A stretch of 8,928 nt of DNA from QNZT01 sp964573205 (GCA_964573205.1 CAZNIT010000005.1:1-8928); one strand, 5' to 3'. Counted from the stretch's first letter, positions 1 through 6,069 are shown. Notes: generated from the sequence alone by a model not told the origin. Numbers and translations: made by a program.

Positions 1-350
1 CAAAGATCGCTTACAACGAACATATCGGGATGGGCTTTTTTGATCTCTTTTATACTTTTTGCTATAACTCCGTGTTCGCAAAGCGCATCGCTTCCTATGC
101 TGTCTTTGACTTCGGGAATACCAAAGAGTATGATTGAGTAGAGTCCTAGTTCTTTAAGCTCTTCACACTCTTTTAAAATCTCATCTATGCTCATCTGAAA
201 GACTCCGGGCATTGACTCTATCTCTTTTTTATACTCTTTCCCATCTTTTATAAATAGCGGATAGATAAAATCGTCCGTACTTAGTCTGGTTTGGGTGAGA
301 AGATCTCTAAGTTTAGGATTTATTCTCGTGCGTCTGAACCTTTTAAACAT
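1..350 (-). CDS. hemB: Delta-aminolevulinic acid dehydratase (porphobilinogen synthase), 5' part only
   Basis: HemB condenses two 5-aminolevulinate molecules to porphobilinogen in the cytoplasmic tetrapyrrole (haem) pathway. The first 116 codons are visible, read leftward from ATG at 350-348; the gene runs off the left edge. The start MFKRFRRTRINPKLRDL, then DDFIYPLF, MPGVFQMSIDE, LFGIPEVKDSIGSDA and HPDMFVVSDL match the N-terminal third of bacterial HemB. The metal-site cysteines and the Schiff-base lysines lie in the missing part, so catalytic integrity cannot be judged. It is divergent from ribA with about 117 bp between the starts. An AGAGG lies upstream of the ATG. The hemB / ribA-rsmG order is, as I recall, shared with Campylobacter. 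The family call is firm. Confidence 0.96.
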   Translation of the reverse strand, partial: MFKRFRRTRINPKLRDLLTQTRLSTDDFIYPLFIKDGKEYKKEIESMPGVFQMSIDEILKECEELKELGLYSIILFGIPEVKDSIGSDALCEHGVIAKSIKEIKKAHPDMFVVSDL

Positions 351-467
351 CTTTTAGCCTCTACTGTGTTAAAATTGGATCTCATTGTCAACGTTTATGA
401 GCGATGGTTGCGTTTCGCTGCAATGAAAAAGTACCTATTCTACCATAAATCAGGAAATAATAACATT

Positions 468-1031
468 ATGAAAATTGATATATCCCAGATAGCCAAACTT
501 CCGACCGATTTTGGTGAATTTTCGATACAGGCTTTCAAAGAGAACCAAAAAGAGCATCTTCTAATATTTAAAGAACCTTTGGGAGAAACTCCGATCGTTC
601 GAGTGCACAGCGAATGTTTGACCGGAGATGCGCTGGGAAGTCTCAAGTGCGACTGCGGCGAACAACTTCATTTCGCTTTAGAGAGTATCTCCAAAGAGGG
701 CGGTATGGTGATCTATTTAAGACAAGAGGGTAGAAATATAGGACTTTTAAATAAAGTCAACGCTTATGCGCTTCAAGATCGGGGGCTAGATACGGTGGAG
801 GCGAATCATCAGCTGGGATTTAGCGCCGATGAGAGAAGTTACGAAATGGTGGAATATATTCTCTCGTATTTCGGTATAAAAAAGATCAGACTCTTGACAA
901 ACAATCCGAAAAAGATGGAGAGTTTGGAGGGTATCGAGATAGTTGAGAGAATCCCCATAATCATCGAAGCCAACAAATACAATAGAGAGTACCTTAAAAC
1001 CAAAAGAGCGAAAATGGGGCATCTGTTTTAA
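468..1031 (+). CDS. ribA: GTP cyclohydrolase II
   Basis: GTP cyclohydrolase II catalyses the first committed step of riboflavin synthesis, converting GTP to a diaminopyrimidine phosphate, formate and pyrophosphate. The 187-aa protein is stand-alone, with no fused DHBP synthase (RibB) domain. Visible family signatures are the zinc site C50, C61 and C63 (SEC, then GDALGSLKCDCGEQL), RQEGRNIGL at 85-93, AYALQDRGLDTVEANHQLGF at about 99-118, ADER ending at R123, and LLTNNPKK at 142-149. The start at 468 is chosen because AGGAAA (452-457) precedes it and MKIDISQIAKLPTDFG aligns with family N-termini. An in-frame extension back to 291 would overlap hemB and carries no family sequence. It heads the run ending at htpX. 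Confidence 0.95.
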   Translation: MKIDISQIAKLPTDFGEFSIQAFKENQKEHLLIFKEPLGETPIVRVHSECLTGDALGSLKCDCGEQLHFALESISKEGGMVIYLRQEGRNIGLLNKVNAYALQDRGLDTVEANHQLGFSADERSYEMVEYILSYFGIKKIRLLTNNPKKMESLEGIEIVERIPIIIEANKYNREYLKTKRAKMGHLF

Positions 1032-1046
1032 TCGGAGTGAAAGTTT

Positions 1047-1055
1047 TGGTATAAT
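1047..1055 (+). promoter_or_regulatory. Extended -10 promoter for rsmG and downstream genes
   Basis: TGGTATAAT is a perfect extended -10 element (TGnTATAAT) in the 29-bp gap between ribA and the rsmG ATG. A start site 6-7 bp downstream would fall at about 1061-1062, on or beside the A of the ATG. The -35 region lies in the end of ribA and resembles no consensus, as is common for sigma-70 promoters in this phylum. It could drive rsmG to htpX independently of ribA. Confidence 0.6.
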
Positions 1056-1060
1056 TGTTT

Positions 1061-1594
1061 ATGAACAAATTTGATACTTTTGCGAAACTTTTGCTGGATT
1101 ATAACAAAGTGCATAGACTTTCGGGAGCTAAGGATTTCGACCAAATAGACGCTAATATCGAGGATTCTCTATATCCTATGCGCTTTCTCGACACCAAAAA
1201 GATCAAACAATCGGTCGATATCGGAACAGGAGCGGGTTTTCCCGGATTGATACTTGCGATCTCTTATCCGCATATTCATTTTACTTTGGTGGAGCCGCTT
1301 ATGAAGCGTACGGCTTTTTTGCATTTGGTCAAATCGAAACTCGATATGAAAAATATAACTATCAAAAACGATCGTATAGAAAATATAAAACCGTTTCAAG
1401 CCGATCTGATCACATCCAGGGCGGTAGCGAAAACCGCTCTTTTGATCGACCTCGCAAAGGAGTTTATAGGAGAAAAGACGATACTTCTTTTTTATAAGGG
1501 CGAAGGTGTTCAAAAAGAGTTGGACGATTCATATCAAAGCGAGATAGTCGGTAGAGGCAAGCGAAACTATCTATTTATAAAAGGAATTAAATGA
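1061..1594 (+). CDS. rsmG: 16S rRNA (guanine-527-N7)-methyltransferase
   Basis: RsmG (GidB) methylates G527 of 16S rRNA using S-adenosylmethionine; loss of this family is known to give low-level streptomycin resistance. The 177-aa protein has the SAM-binding glycine loop VDIGTGAGFPGL at 52-63, the acidic strand end TLVEPLMKRTAFL at 75-87, and the RsmG-type LITSRAVAKT at 116-125, followed by LLFYKGEG. The length fits short Campylobacterota members. ATG at 1061 is preferred over an in-frame TTG at 1055, because that TTG begins with the last base of a perfect TATAAT box. No Shine-Dalgarno sequence is suitably spaced (GGAGTGA at 1034-1040 is about 20 nt away), so the message from this promoter may be leaderless. 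The stop overlaps the next start by ATGA. Confidence 0.93.
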   Translation: MNKFDTFAKLLLDYNKVHRLSGAKDFDQIDANIEDSLYPMRFLDTKKIKQSVDIGTGAGFPGLILAISYPHIHFTLVEPLMKRTAFLHLVKSKLDMKNITIKNDRIENIKPFQADLITSRAVAKTALLIDLAKEFIGEKTILLFYKGEGVQKELDDSYQSEIVGRGKRNYLFIKGIK

Positions 1595-1833
1595 TTTTTA
1601 AACTCATAATTTTAGCAGCGGTTATCTATGGTGTTTATATTCTCTTTTTCAGAGAGGGAAATTTGATAGAGAAGATGAAGCAAAACAATACAAAAAATCA
1701 AAAAAAAGATAAAGGCGATGATGTTGATACCGTTGTGGAGTGTGGCAAATGCGGTATCTATGTTAGTATTGATGAAGCCGTTATAAAAGATGGAGTCTAT
1801 TTTTGTTCAAAAGAGTGCGCGGAGATAAAATAG
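1591..1833 (+). CDS. PP0621-like membrane-anchored zinc-ribbon protein
   Basis: A small 80-aa protein of unknown biochemical role. An N-terminal hydrophobic segment (residues about 2-20, IFKLIILAAVIYGVYILFF) is followed by a lysine- and asparagine-rich linker (27-45) and a C-terminal four-cysteine module, C51-x2-C54 and C72-x3-C76 (ECGKCG, then YFCSKEC). This looks like a treble-clef or zinc-ribbon knuckle. The layout matches the small PP0621 family: one membrane helix, then a C-terminal Cys4 motif ending in YFCS-type sequence. It overlaps the rsmG stop by four bases (ATGA), implying translational coupling, and is followed after 1 bp by the next gene. Zinc binding is inferred from the cysteine spacing. 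Confidence 0.75.
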   Translation: MIFKLIILAAVIYGVYILFFREGNLIEKMKQNNTKNQKKDKGDDVDTVVECGKCGIYVSIDEAVIKDGVYFCSKECAEIK

Positions 1834-1834
1834 C

Positions 1835-2227
1835 ATGATCATAATAGGACATCCATGGGTGAAATTTGAAGCTTTTTATGCGGTGGAGTCGGCACAAGAT
1901 GTCGCCAAAACACCCCCAAACTCCAGAGTGATATTTCCTTTTTGCGAAAAAAATCTCTCACTTTGCGAACATTGCGAAAAAAACGGCGTATCGTTTGCGC
2001 TTGTTTGCTATAAAAAAGAGGATGTTTTATTTGCACAAGCACTCGGATGCGATTTTATTGTTTGTGATAAAACTTTAGTCAAAGAGGCTCAACTATTTGC
2101 CGACGGTTATCTTTTTGATGCTAAGATCCTTTTAAGAACCAAAGATGAAGCCGACCTTTTGTGGGCGGCTGACAGTCAGATAGACGGAATTTTATTTGAA
2201 AAAGGAGTCATATATGGAAGTGGTTAA
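1835..2227 (+). CDS. Hypothetical protein encoded upstream of htpX (unrecognised fold)
   Basis: A 130-aa soluble protein that I cannot assign to a named family, though I have the impression that related proteins precede htpX in other Campylobacterota. There is no signal peptide or membrane segment. Six cysteines are present: C37, C44, C47 (a CEHC pair), C58, C72 and C77. The alternation of short hydrophobic strands and helices (RVIFPF, FALVCY, GCDFIVCD, GYLFDAKILL, DGILFEKGV) suggests an alpha/beta protein, perhaps part of a TIM-barrel-like sheet. GGAG at 1821-1824 precedes the ATG by 10 nt. Its last 14 bases overlap the start of htpX, so the two are probably translated together. It is intact and in frame, with CpG-containing codons like its neighbours. 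Confidence 0.8.
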   Translation: MIIIGHPWVKFEAFYAVESAQDVAKTPPNSRVIFPFCEKNLSLCEHCEKNGVSFALVCYKKEDVLFAQALGCDFIVCDKTLVKEAQLFADGYLFDAKILLRTKDEADLLWAADSQIDGILFEKGVIYGSG

Positions 2228-3053
2228 AACTGTGTTTTTATTGACGCTTTTAACTATCCTCTTCGTCTGGATAGGCGGTATGATCGGTGGAACTCAGGGA
2301 ATGGTCATAGCGTTTCTTATGGCGATGGGCATGAACTTTTGGAGTTATTTCAACTCTGATAAAATGGTACTTTCCCACTATCATGCCGTAGAGGTGGATG
2401 AGAGAAGTGCCGCAGGGCTTTACGATATAGTAAGAAGACTTTCTCAAAAAGCGGGAACTCCGATGCCGAAAGTTTACATTATACCCGATCATGTTCCAAA
2501 CGCTTTTGCCACCGGAAGAAATCCTTCCCATGCAGCGGTTGCCGTGACCGAAGGTTTGTTGGAGCTTTTGGACGACAATGAAGTCGAAGCGGTGTTGGCT
2601 CATGAGATGAGTCATGTAAAGCATTACGATATTCTCATAGGAACAATTGCCGCTACGATAGCGGGAGCCATAGCGATGCTCAGCAATTTTTTATATATGT
2701 TCGGAGGAAGCGATAGAGATAGACCGAATCCTATTATCATGATCGTTTTGATGCTCGTTATGCCGATAGTAGCTTCTATCATACAGATGGCGGTAAGCAG
2801 AAACAGAGAATTTTTAGCGGATGAAGGTGCCGCAAAACTTACGGGTCGTCCCGAGTGGCTTCAAAGTGCGCTTTTAAAACTTGAAAATTATAACCGTCAG
2901 GGAGCTATCCACGATGCTACGCCCGAGACGGCGCATATGTTCATCGTAAACCCCTTTACCGGTAAAAATTTCTCGTTTTCATCGCTTTTTTCTACTCATC
3001 CTGATACCCAAAGCAGGGTAGAGAGACTTGAAATGTTAAAAGGCACTCTTTAA
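2214..3053 (+). CDS. htpX: Membrane zinc metalloprotease HtpX (M48 family)
   Basis: HtpX is an inner-membrane metalloprotease that degrades misfolded membrane proteins, acting alongside FtsH in quality control. The 279-aa protein has N-terminal membrane segments at about 7-27 and 29-45, the catalytic zinc motif HEMSH at 130-134 (H130, E131, H134) and two more hydrophobic segments (about 141-163 and 174-194). The third zinc ligand should be E199 in SRNREFLADEGA, and the C-terminus THPDTQSRVERLEML is typical. The start at 2214 is chosen over an in-frame TTG at 2196 because AAAGGAG (2201-2207) sits 6 nt before the ATG and MEVVKTVFLLTLLT is a good first helix. It is the last gene of the ribA run. 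Confidence 0.96.
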   Translation: MEVVKTVFLLTLLTILFVWIGGMIGGTQGMVIAFLMAMGMNFWSYFNSDKMVLSHYHAVEVDERSAAGLYDIVRRLSQKAGTPMPKVYIIPDHVPNAFATGRNPSHAAVAVTEGLLELLDDNEVEAVLAHEMSHVKHYDILIGTIAATIAGAIAMLSNFLYMFGGSDRDRPNPIIMIVLMLVMPIVASIIQMAVSRNREFLADEGAAKLTGRPEWLQSALLKLENYNRQGAIHDATPETAHMFIVNPFTGKNFSFSSLFSTHPDTQSRVERLEMLKGTL

Positions 3054-3063
3054 AAGAGTGTCT
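3041..3063. terminator. Hairpin between convergent htpX and rhodanese genes (probable bidirectional terminator)
   Basis: Positions 3041-3050 (AGGCACTCTT) pair with 3054-3063 (AAGAGTGTCT): a 10-bp stem with one G-U pair and a 3-nt loop that is the htpX stop codon TAA. On the minus strand the stem is followed by TTTAACATTT, and it overlaps the rhodanese stop (TAG, 3064-3062). On the plus strand the nearest T-run (3073-3079) is about 9 bp away. The location between two convergent stops supports termination in both directions, with the better U-tract on the minus side. Confidence 0.65.
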
Positions 3064-3466
3064 ATTTAACGGTTTTTTTCCCTTCGTTCATCCAGCCGTA
3101 CATCATACCGCCTTTTAGCTCTTTTACATTTTTGTAGCCGACTTGTTTTGAAAGAAAATTTCCGACCGTCTTTGTTCTGTGAGCGGTTCGGCATACCAGA
3201 ATAAAAGGTTGATTTTTATCTTTTACCACTTTTGAGAGTTTTGCCAAGAAGTCTTGAATGTTATAGTTTCCTCTCTCATCAAAGAACATGATCTTGTGAG
3301 CACCGGGAATAACTCCAGTCTCTTTCCACTCTCCCGGAGTTCTGATGTCTATGACCGGAACATTTTGGGATTGAAGTTTTACCAACTGTTGTGCATCAAC
3401 ATCGCTAAAGTCCGCAAGTAGCGCTATTTGTAAAGCCAAAATTACGGCTAAAATCTTTTTTATCAT
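3062..3466 (-). CDS. Periplasmic single-domain rhodanese
   Basis: Rhodaneses transfer sulfane sulfur through a persulfide on the active-site cysteine. The 134-aa protein has a signal peptide (about residues 1-18, MIKKILAVILALQIALLA) and one rhodanese domain. Visible motifs are VIDIRTPGEW at 38-47, GVIPGAHKI at 51-59 and the active-site loop CRTAHRT with C92, followed by LKGGMMYGW. The catalytic cysteine is present, so it should be active; the substrate is unknown. The start overlaps the stop of the upstream thioredoxin-fold gene by ATGA (3463-3466), indicating coupling. In a sulfur-metabolising Campylobacterota a periplasmic role in sulfur handling together with the two thioredoxin-like proteins is plausible, but this is inference from context. 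Confidence 0.92.
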   Translation of the reverse strand: MIKKILAVILALQIALLADFSDVDAQQLVKLQSQNVPVIDIRTPGEWKETGVIPGAHKIMFFDERGNYNIQDFLAKLSKVVKDKNQPFILVCRTAHRTKTVGNFLSKQVGYKNVKELKGGMMYGWMNEGKKTVK

Positions 3467-3867
3467 TTTTCTATCCTTTTTCGTTTGTACTCTTTTAATT
3501 TTTCTAAAAACGCAGGCGCTTTCGCGCCACCTATTAGCTGTCTGCCTATCTTTTTACCCGTTTTGGGATCTATGAAATAAAATGTAGGCGTACCGAACAC
3601 TTTGAATCTCGACGGAATGTTTTCGGGTTTAACTTCCGCAAAAACGAAATTCATCTCTATAAACTCTCCTACGCTCTCGTTTTCGAGTGTGTGGTTTTTC
3701 ATAAAAATACACATCGGACAATCTTCCCGAGAGATCATCAAAAGCAAAATTTTATCTTCTTTTTTCGCCTTTTTTAGAGCTATATCGTAATCTTTCACTA
3801 TTTCGAAATCAACACCGTAAAGCATAGCGCAAGATAGAAGAAAAGTTGTCAAAACCTTTTTAAGCAC
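3463..3867 (-). CDS. Periplasmic thioredoxin-fold protein with CPMC motif (second of two paralogs)
   Basis: A 134-aa exported thioredoxin-like protein of the thioredoxin_7 / SoxW-like type, likely a thiol-disulfide reductase or oxidase in the periplasm. It has an N-terminal signal (residues about 1-18), the redox site C50-P-M-C53 in REDCPMCIF, and the cis-proline loop GTPTFYFIDPKTGKKI with P94. The gene starts with GTG (3867-3865), preceded by AGGAA at a spacing of 7 nt. C13 in FLLSCAM loosely resembles a lipobox, so a lipoprotein is an alternative. It lies 17 nt downstream of a paralog with the same layout (ALxKAKKxxK, CPxC, xFIDPKT), consistent with tandem duplication, and overlaps the rhodanese start. 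The partner is unknown. Confidence 0.9.
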   Translation of the reverse strand: MLKKVLTTFLLSCAMLYGVDFEIVKDYDIALKKAKKEDKILLLMISREDCPMCIFMKNHTLENESVGEFIEMNFVFAEVKPENIPSRFKVFGTPTFYFIDPKTGKKIGRQLIGGAKAPAFLEKLKEYKRKRIEK

Positions 3868-3884
3868 TTTGGGTTCCTACTTGC

Positions 3885-4379
3885 TTAATTGATCGTTATT
3901 TTCGACTCTTCTTTACAAGGCTCTTTCTTCTTATCGCAAGGTTTTACGCTGGCGTTCAAATCTTCGGTTTTTGCCAAAGAACTCTCCTCTTTTGCAACCA
4001 CTTTTAATATGGAAAGGAAGGTATCGGGTCTGAAGCCTCCCACCTTTTTGGGAATAACCTCTTTTTCCGTTTTCGGATCGATGAAAAAGATTGTAGGAGA
4101 GTCGATGGATGAAAAACGTTGCGGGTAGTGATCCTTTTCGATATCTTTTATGACTACGTAAAAATGTTTGTTAAGGTACTCTAAAACAGCGGCTCTTTCA
4201 AATACTATATCTTTCATATAATCACATACCGGACAGCCCGAGTAACTCATCATGATCAAGACATATTTGTTATCTTTTTTCGCTTTATGTAAGGCGTTTT
4301 GATACGAATAGACCGTCTTTAGTTCATTTGCGATAAGCGATATGCTAAAAATTGCTAAAAAGAGAAATACTTTTTTCAT
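3885..4379 (-). CDS. Periplasmic thioredoxin-fold protein with CPVC motif (first of two paralogs)
   Basis: A 164-aa exported thioredoxin-like protein. The signal peptide is about residues 1-18 (MKKVFLFLAIFSISLIA). The redox site is C49-P-V-C52 in YSGCPVCDYM, and the cis-proline loop is DSPTIFFIDPKTEKEV with P95. A charged C-terminal tail (about 131-164) absent from the paralog carries two more cysteines, C148 and C155. The start at 4379 is preferred to an in-frame ATG at 4400. AAAGGCGG lies just upstream of 4379 and the signal peptide begins there, while 4400 is only about 4 nt from the predicted transcription start. It is the first gene of the thioredoxin-thioredoxin-rhodanese operon. The tail could be a resolving disulfide or metal site (inference). 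Confidence 0.9.
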   Translation of the reverse strand: MKKVFLFLAIFSISLIANELKTVYSYQNALHKAKKDNKYVLIMMSYSGCPVCDYMKDIVFERAAVLEYLNKHFYVVIKDIEKDHYPQRFSSIDSPTIFFIDPKTEKEVIPKKVGGFRPDTFLSILKVVAKEESSLAKTEDLNASVKPCDKKKEPCKEESKITIN

Positions 4380-4410
4380 AAAAATCCGCCTTTGTGTCAT
4401 GAGTAAAACG

Positions 4411-4419
4411 ATTATAACA
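4411..4419 (-). promoter_or_regulatory. Extended -10 promoter of the thioredoxin/rhodanese operon
   Basis: On the minus strand 4419-4411 reads TGTTATAAT, a perfect extended -10. The start site would be about 4404, giving a leader of about 25 nt containing AAAGGCGG before the ATG at 4379. No -35 match is present; the upstream DNA is T-rich. An interrupted palindrome, ACAC-TAAT-GTGT (4419-4430), abuts the -10 and could be a protein-binding site, but it is short. The rest of the 4401-4515 gap is AT-rich, with no recognisable nhaA terminator. Confidence 0.6.
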
Positions 4420-4515
4420 CACTAATGTGTAATTTTTGTGAAAAATAAAAAATTAAACTAATTAATAAATAATACAATTTATTCAAATACTTTAATCTGT
4501 TAAGAGCTTTTTATA

Positions 4516-5727
4516 TCATTTTTCGCCAAAAGCTTTTTTCCTCTTTTTGCCTGCTAGTTTCAGCACTACATATCCTAAAACTCCCGAAAATAACGAACCG
4601 AGTAAAATTGCGAGTTTATCGGCATAACTGAAAAGATCCGTATCGTTATATGCGAGCGTATCGACAAAAAGACTCATTGTAAATCCTATTCCAGTCAGCA
4701 CCGCGACTCCATAAAGCTGAAGCCAGTTGCTATCTTTTGGAAGGGAGGCTATTTTCATTTTTATGGCAAGATAGCTGAAACCGAATACACCAACTTGTTT
4801 ACCTATAAAAAGACCGAGCATTATTCCAAGAGGGACACTTCCTGTTATCTGATCGGCTGATATACCTCTAAGATCTACACCTGCATTTACGAAAGCAAAA
4901 AGCGGTAGGATCAAAAGAGCCACCCAGTAGTGAAGATCATGCTCCATCTGTTTGGACATAGAGAAAGTTTTACCTTCTTCATCTTTTGAAACCAAAGGTA
5001 TAAAAAACGCCAAAGCCACACCTGCGAGGGTAGCATGAACTCCCGATTTTAAAACACTTACCCACAGTATGATACCGACTAGTATGTAAGGAGCTTTTTT
5101 CGCTACTCCCATACGGTTTAGAACGAACAAAACGGTAAGTGCCATAGCCGCTATGGTTATAGAGAGTGTGGAGAGTTCGCTGGTGTAAAAAAGAGCTATG
5201 ATGATGATGGCTCCAAGGTCGTCGATGATAGCCAGAGCCATCAAAAATATTTTCAAAGATACCGGAACCCTTTTCCCAAGAAGAGAGAGTATTCCAAGCG
5301 CAAACGCTATGTCGGTGGCCGTAGGTATGGCCCAGCCGCTTATGGCGAAAGAGTCGCCGTAGTTGAAAAGAACAAATATCAATGCCGGTATCGCCATACC
5401 TCCGACAGCTGCTATACCGGGTAGTGTTATTTGCGAAAGCGAAGAGAGGTGTCCTTCTAAAACTTCTCGTTTTACCTCAAGTCCGATAAGAAAGAAAAAT
5501 ATCGCCATCAAGCCGTCGTTTACCCACAGTAGAAGCGGTTTGGCTATCTGTAAATCTCCGAAACGAATCTCTACATGAGTGTGTAAAAAACTAGTATAGT
5601 AGCTTGACAGTTCGCTGTTTTGTAAAGAGAGTGCGAAAATAGTGGTTAAAATAAGCAAGATACCCGGTGTGGATTCGTTTTTTATCAGAGATTTTATCAA
5701 AGCCCGTCCTTCTTTATATTGTTGCAT
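4516..5727 (-). CDS. nhaA: Na+/H+ antiporter NhaA
   Basis: NhaA exchanges protons for sodium or lithium across the inner membrane, giving sodium and alkaline tolerance. The 403-aa protein has the expected 11-12 hydrophobic segments. Key residues are present: ATDIAFALG with D139, the DD pair D169-D170 in LAIIDDLGAIIIIALF, the H231 region in LKSGVHATLAG, GK with K310 (the E. coli K300 position) and the C-terminal GIGFTMSLFV. These imply a functional antiporter. ATG at 5727 has no clear Shine-Dalgarno sequence. A TTG at 5700-5698, preceded by GAAGGA at 6 nt, would give MIKSLIKNESTPG and is a credible alternative start 9 codons in. It lies upstream of the thioredoxin operon but about 115 bp away, with that operon's own promoter between. 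Confidence 0.96.
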   Translation of the reverse strand: MQQYKEGRALIKSLIKNESTPGILLILTTIFALSLQNSELSSYYTSFLHTHVEIRFGDLQIAKPLLLWVNDGLMAIFFFLIGLEVKREVLEGHLSSLSQITLPGIAAVGGMAIPALIFVLFNYGDSFAISGWAIPTATDIAFALGILSLLGKRVPVSLKIFLMALAIIDDLGAIIIIALFYTSELSTLSITIAAMALTVLFVLNRMGVAKKAPYILVGIILWVSVLKSGVHATLAGVALAFFIPLVSKDEEGKTFSMSKQMEHDLHYWVALLILPLFAFVNAGVDLRGISADQITGSVPLGIMLGLFIGKQVGVFGFSYLAIKMKIASLPKDSNWLQLYGVAVLTGIGFTMSLFVDTLAYNDTDLFSYADKLAILLGSLFSGVLGYVVLKLAGKKRKKAFGEK

Positions 5728-5779
5728 AAAAGTTTACAGAAATTTGGTTAACGGCATTTAAAGAGATTTTAATTCACTT

Positions 5780-5785
5780 ATTCTA
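5780..5785 (-). promoter_or_regulatory. Candidate -10 box for nhaA
   Basis: On the minus strand 5785-5780 reads TAGAAT, a 5/6 match to TATAAT, about 52 bp before the nhaA ATG. There is no TG extension or good -35, so this is only the best candidate in the AT-rich upstream DNA. Confidence 0.25.
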
Positions 5786-5807
5786 CCGCATAAGTTTAAC
5801 CATTTAC

Positions 5808-5837
5808 GGCACTACAATGATTTTTAAGTGTAGTGCC
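5808..5837. repeat. Perfect 9-bp inverted repeat (stem-loop) between nhaA and the PKD remnant
   Basis: GGCACTACA (5808-5816) and TGTAGTGCC (5829-5837) are perfect inverted copies separated by a 12-nt AT-rich loop. CCAT (5800-5803) and ATGG (5844-5847) extend the symmetry imperfectly. It lies upstream of nhaA, so it is not that gene's terminator, and neither side has a clean T-run. It may be a regulator-binding palindrome, the end of a lost mobile element, or a terminator of a lost gene. The right arm overlaps one copy of the AGTGCCATAT direct repeat. Confidence 0.6.
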
Positions 5838-5841
5838 ATAT
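5832..5841 (+). repeat. Direct repeat AGTGCCATAT, left copy
   Basis: This 10-mer recurs at 6892-6901. The two copies bound the segment holding the PKD remnant and the MNT/HEPN pair. A 10-nt match between two chosen flanks of about 150 bp is unlikely by chance but not conclusive. It could be a target duplication or recombination scar. Confidence 0.35.
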
Positions 5842-5863
5842 TTATGGAGGTATTTGAATATAG

Positions 5864-6035
5864 CGTAAAGAAAAGCTTGGTATCGTAAAGTATGAGTGGT
5901 TTTTAGGAGAGACTCTGCAACACACGGGAGAAGTTTATACCTTCTACTCCAAATGAGAGTGTTACTTTGACTTTAAAAGTAACCGATGATGTAAAAGTTA
6001 CGGTAGAAGACTCAAACACTCCACCAACTGGGTAA
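5864..6035 (+). pseudogene. Frameshifted remnant of a PKD-repeat type surface protein gene
   Basis: Two adjacent frames join into one PKD-like domain. The frame from 5864 reads RKEKLGIVKYEWFLGETLQH and then TGEVYTF up to 5944. The frame from 5946 reads TPNESVTLTLKV, then TDDVKVTVEDS and NTPPTG, ending at TAA 6033-6035. Removing one base near 5945 restores a continuous VYTF-TPNESVTLTL. The pattern (IVKYEWF, VYTF, TLTLKVTDD, then a PPT-type linker) is that of PKD or Ig-like repeats in large exported adhesins. Here there is no start, signal peptide or ribosome site, and a stop (5861-5863) lies directly upstream. It appears to be one surviving repeat of a much larger gene. No product is expected. 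The family assignment rests on eye recognition. Confidence 0.65.
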
Positions 6036-6069
6036 CGTAAAAATATTTCTGTAAATTCCAAATCAGCTA

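Noticed and set aside
291..467. In-frame N-terminal extension of ribA
   Set aside because: It overlaps the 5' end of hemB, has no ribosome site and no GTP cyclohydrolase sequence; the start at 468 has AGGAAA and fits the family.
1055..1060. TTG start of rsmG two codons upstream of the ATG
   Set aside because: The T of this TTG is the last base of a perfect TATAAT box, so it would not be in a message made from that promoter; ATG follows in frame.
1169..1513. Minus-strand open frame inside rsmG, and similar frames within htpX, nhaA and the cyclase
   Set aside because: Shadow frames of clearly recognised genes; no ribosome sites or protein features of their own.
2196..2213. TTG start of htpX six codons upstream
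   Set aside because: The ribosome site AAAGGAG lies inside this extension and points to ATG 2214.
4380..4400. Upstream ATG of the first thioredoxin gene
   Set aside because: It is only about 4 nt from the predicted transcription start and would place MTQRRIF before a normal signal peptide; AAAGGCGG supports 4379.
4464..4483. AATAAAT / ATTTATT inverted repeat downstream of nhaA as a terminator
   Set aside because: All A-T pairs, weak stem in very AT-rich DNA, no T-run directly after it.
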